DNA of 27,682 bases, from the NCBI GenBank assembly GCA_964567125.1, contig CAZMLC010000034.1, positions 1 through 27,682 on the forward strand. The letters run 5' to 3'. The position numbers were made by a program, and so were the translations under genes. The notes below the pieces were generated by a model. The model did no database searches, was not told the origin of the DNA, and saw only the letters and a list, made by a program, of their open reading frames with translations. This document shows, piece by piece, positions 24,401 to 27,682 of this stretch. How positions within the stretch are numbered: the stretch's first letter is position 1; each line of letters opens with the position of its first letter. The stretch is from CAZMLC01 sp964567125 (GTDB taxonomy: Bacteria; Verrucomicrobiota; Kiritimatiellia; RFP12; UBA1067).

Positions 24401-24498
24401 CCGAGGATGACTGCAATTCCTACTTGCAGCTCTTCCCGGAAGGACGTTACCGTACGGATGTGCAGAACTGGTTGAATCAGGCCAAGATTGGTCAATAA
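21454..24498 (+). CDS. Large secreted TPR-repeat protein of the ExbB/ExbD locus
   Basis: 1014 residues. The signal peptide (first ~31 residues, basic n-region K4, R11, R14, hydrophobic core, cleavage after SAFA) sends it to the periplasm. The rest is a solenoid of helix pairs typical of TPR/Sel1-like repeats. Clear units include one at about 110-145 (ALADSYYAFEKYPDADKLYLEF), one at about 525-580 (YASAMAYFKQIAATY), and units near 710-760 and 810-850 (LGRARILVKQKKYAEARK). Such arrays bind proteins or peptides. The start at 21454 is preferred over the ATG at 21505 because the latter would lose the charged n-region. There is no Shine-Dalgarno, and the predicted leader is almost absent. First gene of the envelope operon, 26 bases before the next. 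Function is inferred from context only. Confidence 0.85.
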   Translation: MDTKYCFEFLRLGRVWLMGCAVAWTVSSAFAQAPGGSDFDQEERFIEALQQARMPDIAEDVIAEARKRFTEATHPGVVARLKVCEIRGQLSLGKFDDVKKIIAAISDKNGTEYWALTLALADSYYAFEKYPDADKLYLEFFKKVTKPNDALLKFYRESAGKYVMMLLRLNREKDALQAYRYLLSVPLEEDLQRRAMAEMAELMLKLAPTVTKAEERTAFLKEAEALTDKLLWKQDIWFGKAVVMKAHIALLRNDTAGAKALVENYMPQLKTIHDALKEEDPDGTLDYLRLSPMPQCRYLLAKMLLETAVAETKVDKPNEDKIKDLLLGERDPQTKKRKGDGAFNHFLNVFIRFPESQWAADAGEQTEKIRKLIKDRYQADLPTQVTQEQLAKVRQQQYQNARLAFSNNDFKSAIKRYLPVLNQFPETIESIGALGDLGVSYINESSSDPSSIIYADTVIQHIAERFSPHEKFIRTAGDQVRRLADYYGEVQKPDKRREAYAAFFANFPTHYAAGNLIMNFGERDYQAKNYASAMAYFKQIAATYTNSIYYFNALNRIAMIEAEQGNHTGEIQALEFMLERYDATKTVAQGLITAKYRLACAQRDYAALQSKEFATNAAPETVEAFQKEMTVLRLKAVKGFDDVIKRLTENQAAYQTKDDEKAANETIKEAAYFTKASVLAQMNYPVDRIPVFRKMAIAAYEDYVKVFPKGRFAARAQLQVGTIYTSMQDMEKAQVALEKLNREYGSSDEAKNSVPMLAASLIDMGLRAEGVAKYRQMFSAGGNYTDSQFLAAASALEDAKEYEMALQAYERVVGAAKDETTVAHAKLGRARILVKQKKYAEARKQLDEFIKKYDKMMIVVDANLLLVDAASEEGKTERNDIERTKLFNIAVDALKMVKNYRKDEVLQKELDLAAGDILIRKMDAENKLGLKEKAADTRGKAIVMFQGLIFSINTKNEKLAPVLESAYFKCLPLMLEHKKYKETEDDCNSYLQLFPEGRYRTDVQNWLNQAKIGQ

Positions 24499-24524
24499 CG
24501 CGATGCGATTTTAAGGAGTGAAGC

Positions 24525-25325
24525 ATGAAGAGAAACCTGTATACAGAACTGATGGCTGCTGTTGTTGTGATGACAACAGTCGGACTGACATGGGGTCAGG
24601 TCGTCGGCGCCATTGTGACGGATGAAGGCAAAGAGTTAAAAGGCGAAATCCGCTTTAAGGCGCGTGAGAAGGCCTATGCTATTAAAACGGGCAACATGGA
24701 GGTTGAGTGGCCTGCGAACCGCGTACAGGAGTTTAATATTCCGCGTCCGAAAGAGATGGACGCCGCTGAGCAGCAGATCTTTGGCGGTAATCCTGCAGCA
24801 GCGATCCCTACGTTAGAAAAAATCGTTGCCGGGTACACGATGTTGAAATGGGATGAAGAGGCGACGCGTCTGCTGGCGAGCGCGTATCTGCGTTCGGGCG
24901 ACACCGAGAAGGCCTTGCGCGCCTGTGATAGCATCATCAAGACCAAGCCGGAAGCGGCGTATCTGGGTGTGATGGCACCGATTTACTGGGAAGCACTGAT
25001 CAAGGCGAATCGCATGACTAAGGTGGAAGAATTGCTCGTAAAGGCGATCAAGGAAGGGGATCGTGAAGCCTCGGCTTTTGCCTTGATCCGGCGTGGCGAT
25101 ATTGTTTTGGCTGCGGGTGAAAATGCGGATAACGCGAAGAAGGCGTTGCGCGATGGCTATCTGCGCGTGACGCTGCTGTACAGCGAGTGCAAAGCTGCAT
25201 TGCCGGAGGCACTCTACAAGTCGGCGAAATGTTTTGATCGTCTGGGGCAGACTGGTCGCTCAGATGCTGCGCGTTCGCAGTTGAAATCGGAATTTCCCAA
25301 TTCAGAATGGGCGCGTAAGCCATAA
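24525..25325 (+). CDS. Secreted TPR-like protein of the ExbB/ExbD locus
   Basis: 266 residues with a TAAGGAG ribosome site. The signal peptide ends at about residue 24 (LTWG before Q). The next ~60 residues (about 26-80) form a small beta-rich module, GAIVTDEGKELKGEIRFKAREKAY through EWPANRVQEFNIPRP, that looks like an SH3- or Sm-like barrel. Helical TPR-type repeats fill the remainder: about 84-115 (AAEQQIFGGNPAAAIPTLEKI), 120-150 (LASAYLRSGDTEKALRACD), and a final YKSAKCFDRLGQTGRSDAARSQL unit. It sits 26 bases after the large TPR gene and about 100 bases before ExbB. It is probably a periplasmic partner of the large TPR protein. I do not recognise a named family. Confidence 0.82.
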   Translation: MKRNLYTELMAAVVVMTTVGLTWGQVVGAIVTDEGKELKGEIRFKAREKAYAIKTGNMEVEWPANRVQEFNIPRPKEMDAAEQQIFGGNPAAAIPTLEKIVAGYTMLKWDEEATRLLASAYLRSGDTEKALRACDSIIKTKPEAAYLGVMAPIYWEALIKANRMTKVEELLVKAIKEGDREASAFALIRRGDIVLAAGENADNAKKALRDGYLRVTLLYSECKAALPEALYKSAKCFDRLGQTGRSDAARSQLKSEFPNSEWARKP

Positions 25326-25379
25326 TTGGGGTGAGAGTGTTGGTTTATTAAGAAAAGGTTGTTGAATTACGAAAAAATT

Positions 25380-25399
25380 CTTCTGTCAGAAAACAGAAG
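25380..25399. repeat. Hairpin CTTCTGT-N6-ACAGAAG upstream of ExbB
   Basis: Perfect 7-bp inverted repeat with a 6-base loop, 24 bases before the exbB-like ATG. It has no U-tract, so it may be an RNA processing or stability element rather than a terminator. The arms equal those of the hairpin at 8425-8443. Confidence 0.5.
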
Positions 25400-25423
25400 G
25401 ATTCACAGAAGAAAGAGAGTACA

Positions 25424-26239
25424 ATGATGAAGAAGTTGTTAGTGATTGCAATGATGGCTTTGAGCATGGTCGGCGCAGCAATGGCGCAAAACGCCGCAGC
25501 ACCTGCTGCAGCAACTCCTGCAGTGGCACCCGCGGCAACCGCACCGGCAGCAGCAGGCGATGCAAAGTTAGAGGCGACGGATGCAGCGAAAAAGGCGCCT
25601 CAGAGTACAGGTTTTGTGGCTGTTGTGTTTGGTTCAGGCTGGCTGGGCGTGTTGCTTTGGGCGGGTCTCTTCGGTGTCGGCATTGCGGCGATTTACTTCA
25701 TCGTGGACTGTTCGATCATGATTCGTCCTCAGAAGATTATGTCGCAGACGCTCATCACGAATGTGAAGGGTGCGATGGCCGAGGGCGATGTGATGAAGGC
25801 GTTGAAGTCATGCGAAACAGAGCCCGGCCCGATGGCGAATATCCTGAGCGCTGGATTCTCGCATGTGGAAGAGGGTTTTGATGTGATCCAGGAATCGATC
25901 GGTGCTGCTGCTGACCTTGAAACGGAACGCATCATGCAGCGCCTGACCTGGATTTCAGTCTGTGCGAACTTGGCTCCTATGTTGGGTCTGTTGGGTACGG
26001 TGCAAGGTATGATTATGTGCTTCCAGACATTGGCTACAGGCGCTCCGGACGTAGGTGCGTTGGCTTTGAGTATTTCCCAGGCCTTGTGGACGACCGCAGG
26101 TGGTCTGACCACGGCAATTCCTGCAATTACGTTTTATTACAGCATCCGCAACAACGCAAACCGCTTGATCCTGCGCATGCAGGCCATGACCATGGAGCTG
26201 ATCAAGGATCTGCGCAATGTTGAAGTTGTGAACGATTAA
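25424..26239 (+). CDS. ExbB/TolQ/MotA-family proton channel with a cleavable signal peptide
   Basis: 271 residues. Residues 1-21 are a signal peptide (cleaved after AMA), followed by an Ala/Pro-rich periplasmic linker (about 22-60). TM1 spans about 72-95. A cytoplasmic loop contains DLETERIMQRL (164-174). TM2 carries the channel signature PMLGLLGTVQGMI (185-197) with T192, and TM3 has LWTTAGGLTTAIPA (221-234) with T223/T224. These threonines line the proton path in ExbB/TolQ pentamers. Extended N-termini with a signal sequence are known in some ExbB proteins of the TonB energising systems. It forms the stator channel with the ExbD proteins encoded downstream and is driven by proton motive force. 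The ATG doublet (25424/25427) leaves the exact start uncertain by one residue. Confidence 0.92.
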   Translation: MMKKLLVIAMMALSMVGAAMAQNAAAPAAATPAVAPAATAPAAAGDAKLEATDAAKKAPQSTGFVAVVFGSGWLGVLLWAGLFGVGIAAIYFIVDCSIMIRPQKIMSQTLITNVKGAMAEGDVMKALKSCETEPGPMANILSAGFSHVEEGFDVIQESIGAAADLETERIMQRLTWISVCANLAPMLGLLGTVQGMIMCFQTLATGAPDVGALALSISQALWTTAGGLTTAIPAITFYYSIRNNANRLILRMQAMTMELIKDLRNVEVVND

Positions 26240-26261
26240 TCGTTGATGACCTGCGTTCATC

Positions 26262-26281
26262 GATGCACCATCAGGTGCATC
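26262..26281. repeat. Intercistronic hairpin between ExbB and first ExbD
   Basis: GATGCACC (26262-26269), loop ATCA, GGTGCATC (26274-26281): a perfect 8-bp stem, 23 bases after the ExbB stop, in an unusually long 119-base gap of an otherwise compact operon. There is no U-tract. It could stabilise the upstream message or attenuate readthrough. Confidence 0.55.
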
Positions 26282-26358
26282 CGTAACGTGGTGGTGCCTG
26301 TGTTTGGTATTTGATGTGCCAAGCATGCAACAAGGATTGACCCTTAAAGGGGTGGAAT

Positions 26359-26805
26359 ATGTCAAAGTTAAAAACTGAACAGTGCGAAATGGACATGACG
26401 CCGATGATTGACGTTGTGTTCCAGTTGATCATCTTCTTCGTGGTCACGTTGAAGATGACCTCAGACATCAATCAAGATATTATTCTTGAAGATGGCAAGC
26501 ACGGTGTCACGATGACGCAGGAAAACACGCCGACCTCGACGATTGAAATCGAACTTGATCGTCGTGGGCGCATTTCGATTCACAATGCAACCCTGTCCGA
26601 GGGTATGTTGCGCGATATTCTGCGCAATCGTGTCAACCGCTTAGGAAACCAGTTTCCCTGTTTGATTCGCGCAGACCGGCGTACGAAACACGATCAAGTG
26701 AAGCGTGTGATGGATATTTGCACCGCTGTTGGCCTTTGGAAACTTTCCTTTGTTGCTATTCAGGAGCATAAGGGCAAAGGCAAGACCTTAATGGAAGGAA
26801 ACTAA
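26359..26805 (+). CDS. ExbD/TolR-family proton-channel subunit (first copy)
   Basis: 148 residues. A short cytoplasmic N-terminus is followed by the signature MDMTPMIDVVFQLIIFFVVTL (11-31), with the essential proton-binding D18 at the start of the single TM helix. The periplasmic domain (about 40-148) has the ExbD fold pattern: a beta strand TSTIEIELDRRGRISI, a helix with LRDILRNRVNRLG, then LIRADRRTKHDQVKRVMDICTAVG. This matches ExbD/TolR, in which the Asp moves protons through the ExbB ring. The ribosome site AAGGGG lies 7 bases before the ATG. Its stop is one base before the second ExbD start, so the two are translationally coupled. It has a basic KGKGK tail. Confidence 0.93.
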   Translation: MSKLKTEQCEMDMTPMIDVVFQLIIFFVVTLKMTSDINQDIILEDGKHGVTMTQENTPTSTIEIELDRRGRISIHNATLSEGMLRDILRNRVNRLGNQFPCLIRADRRTKHDQVKRVMDICTAVGLWKLSFVAIQEHKGKGKTLMEGN

Positions 26806-26806
26806 G

Positions 26807-27211
26807 ATGGCTTACAAACGCAGAGCGAATAAGGGCGAAAGTCCAAAGTTGGATATGACGCCCATGATCGATGTCGTGTTTCAGCTCTTGATTTTCTTCG
26901 TCGTCACGTTGAAGCAGGAAGACATTATGGCTAAGTTGTCCGCCGCGAGGCCTCAGGCGGATCCGAGCGCAACAAAAGAAAATCAAGTTGAGCCCATGAC
27001 GATCATTGTGGCTGCAGATGGCCTGTTTTTTAATGGGCAGCCGATGCGGCCTGCCGAGTTGGACCGCAAGTTGGAGCGTATGGCTGGCTTCAGTAAAACA
27101 GCGACGGTTCTCATTAAGTGCACGATGAATTCTCCGCATGGTCTGCTCGTGACGGCGTTGGATTTGTGTAATAAGCACCAATTGACCAATCTGTCTATTC
27201 TCAGCATGTAA
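26807..27211 (+). CDS. ExbD/TolR-family proton-channel subunit (second copy)
   Basis: 134 residues. The motif LDMTPMIDVVFQLLIFFVVTL (15-35) gives the conserved D22 and the single TM helix. The periplasmic domain follows, with MTIIVAADGLFFNGQPM (about 65-81), DRKLERM and VLIKCTMNSPHGLLVTALDLCNKH. It is clearly a paralogue of the preceding ExbD but divergent outside the TM segment, so the pair probably fills different positions or binds different partners. Its ribosome site GGAAGGA lies within the last codons of the first copy; the start is one base after that stop. 13 bases separate it from the next gene. Confidence 0.93.
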   Translation: MAYKRRANKGESPKLDMTPMIDVVFQLLIFFVVTLKQEDIMAKLSAARPQADPSATKENQVEPMTIIVAADGLFFNGQPMRPAELDRKLERMAGFSKTATVLIKCTMNSPHGLLVTALDLCNKHQLTNLSILSM

Positions 27212-27224
27212 GGGGATTTTCCTG

Positions 27225-27682
27225 ATGAATCATCTCGACAACAAGATTGAGGAAGTCGTAGAGGCTCAGCTCAAAGAAATCGAAGCGATGTACTCTGAAC
27301 AGACCTATTGGCAGCGTCTGAAAAAGATGATCGCTGGCTTAAAAAAGCCGCGTGACACCAAGGAGTATAAAGAGGCCATCATTGAGCTGCAACGTCTGGG
27401 TGCGCCTGCGACGGCTGTCCTTCTCCCTGTGATTATGATCGGCTTGATTATACTGATGTCCTCTGGGCAAAAAGAAAAGGATCGCGTGATTGAAACGCAG
27501 ATCATGGAAGCCGAGGAAATGAAGGATCTCCAGGATATGAAAGAGCTGGAGACACCTCCTGAAATGAATCAGCCGGATGTGACCGTTGATGTCCCTACCG
27601 ATAACGTTAATGTGCAGGTTGATACGCCGCAAAACAACATGGTTAGTCCTCAGCCGCAGCAGTTTGATGCCGTGCAGATGAC
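27225..27682 (+). CDS. TonB/TolA-topology single-pass protein (partial, runs off the window)
   Basis: The frame is open from the ATG at 27225 to the window end (152 residues seen, 3' end missing). The ribosome site AGGGGA lies 8 bases upstream. Residues 1-58 are charged, helical and cytoplasmic-looking (MNHLDNKIEEVVEAQLKEIE start). 60-80 is one hydrophobic segment (PATAVLLPVIMIGLIILMSS). 82-110 is a Glu/Lys-rich, possibly coiled-coil stretch. From about 110 it is Pro/Gln/Val-rich (TPPEMNQPDVTVDVPTDNVN, then VSPQPQQ). This layout, directly after ExbB-ExbD-ExbD, suits the transmitter of a TonB/TolA-like system, although TonB usually has a much shorter cytoplasmic N-terminus. The C-terminal domain that would define its family is not in the window. 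Confidence 0.75.
   Translation, partial: MNHLDNKIEEVVEAQLKEIEAMYSEQTYWQRLKKMIAGLKKPRDTKEYKEAIIELQRLGAPATAVLLPVIMIGLIILMSSGQKEKDRVIETQIMEAEEMKDLQDMKELETPPEMNQPDVTVDVPTDNVNVQVDTPQNNMVSPQPQQFDAVQM

Noticed and set aside
1..27682. CRISPR arrays, insertion sequences, phage or toxin-antitoxin modules
   Set aside because: No regularly spaced repeats, transposase or integrase motifs, or small toxin-like gene pairs were found. Gene content looks like stable chromosome.

Overview
The window is a contiguous piece of a Gram-negative bacterial chromosome with one 100-N assembly gap (8067-8166). It has roughly balanced to moderately high GC and ordinary sigma70-type promoters. Several features point to the PVC superphylum, most likely Kiritimatiellota, Verrucomicrobiota or Lentisphaerota: a large secreted GH123/DUF4091-type glycosidase, a hydrazine-synthase-alpha-like propeller protein with c-haem motifs, and a TPR/ExbB/ExbD/ExbD envelope locus. 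This placement is an inference; there is no rRNA or marker set here to settle it.

Layout. (1) 1-2260, minus strand: a housekeeping operon holB - ricT (PSP1 domain) - aroQ with tight or overlapping junctions. aroQ runs off the left edge. (2) 2289-8317: a YccF-type membrane protein, a secreted protein of unknown function that may fold as an alpha/alpha toroid, a 1132-residue secreted DUF4091/GH123-like glycosidase convergent with it, and an HSL-type alpha/beta hydrolase cut by the N gap. (3) 8517-14569, minus strand: a complete tripartite RND efflux operon, marR - outer-membrane factor - membrane-fusion lipoprotein - RND pump. A promoter with an overlapping inverted repeat (a probable MarR operator) lies upstream. 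The RND pump lacks all the usual proton-relay residues by eye alignment. (4) 14686-17271, minus strand: a P2-like cation P-type ATPase. (5) 17457-21298, plus strand: the secreted HzsA-like dihaem-motif protein, then asnS with its own promoter embedded at the end of the preceding gene. (6) 21454-27682, plus strand: an envelope operon with a strong promoter. It encodes a 1014-residue secreted TPR protein, a 266-residue secreted TPR-like protein, an ExbB/TolQ proton channel with a cleavable signal peptide, two different ExbD/TolR proteins, and a single-pass protein with a proline/acid-rich periplasmic stretch that runs off the right edge.

How they work together. The last locus is the most interesting unit. 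It looks like a proton-motive-force-driven trans-envelope machine: an ExbB-ExbD motor, a TonB/TolA-topology transmitter, and large periplasmic TPR partners encoded upstream in the same operon. It is neither a canonical ton nor a canonical tol-pal cluster. The efflux operon is a self-contained, locally regulated module. The glycosidase, the toroid-like protein and the esterase-like hydrolase may together reflect scavenging of extracellular glycans, but they are not one transcription unit. No tRNA, rRNA, CRISPR array, IS element or phage gene was seen.
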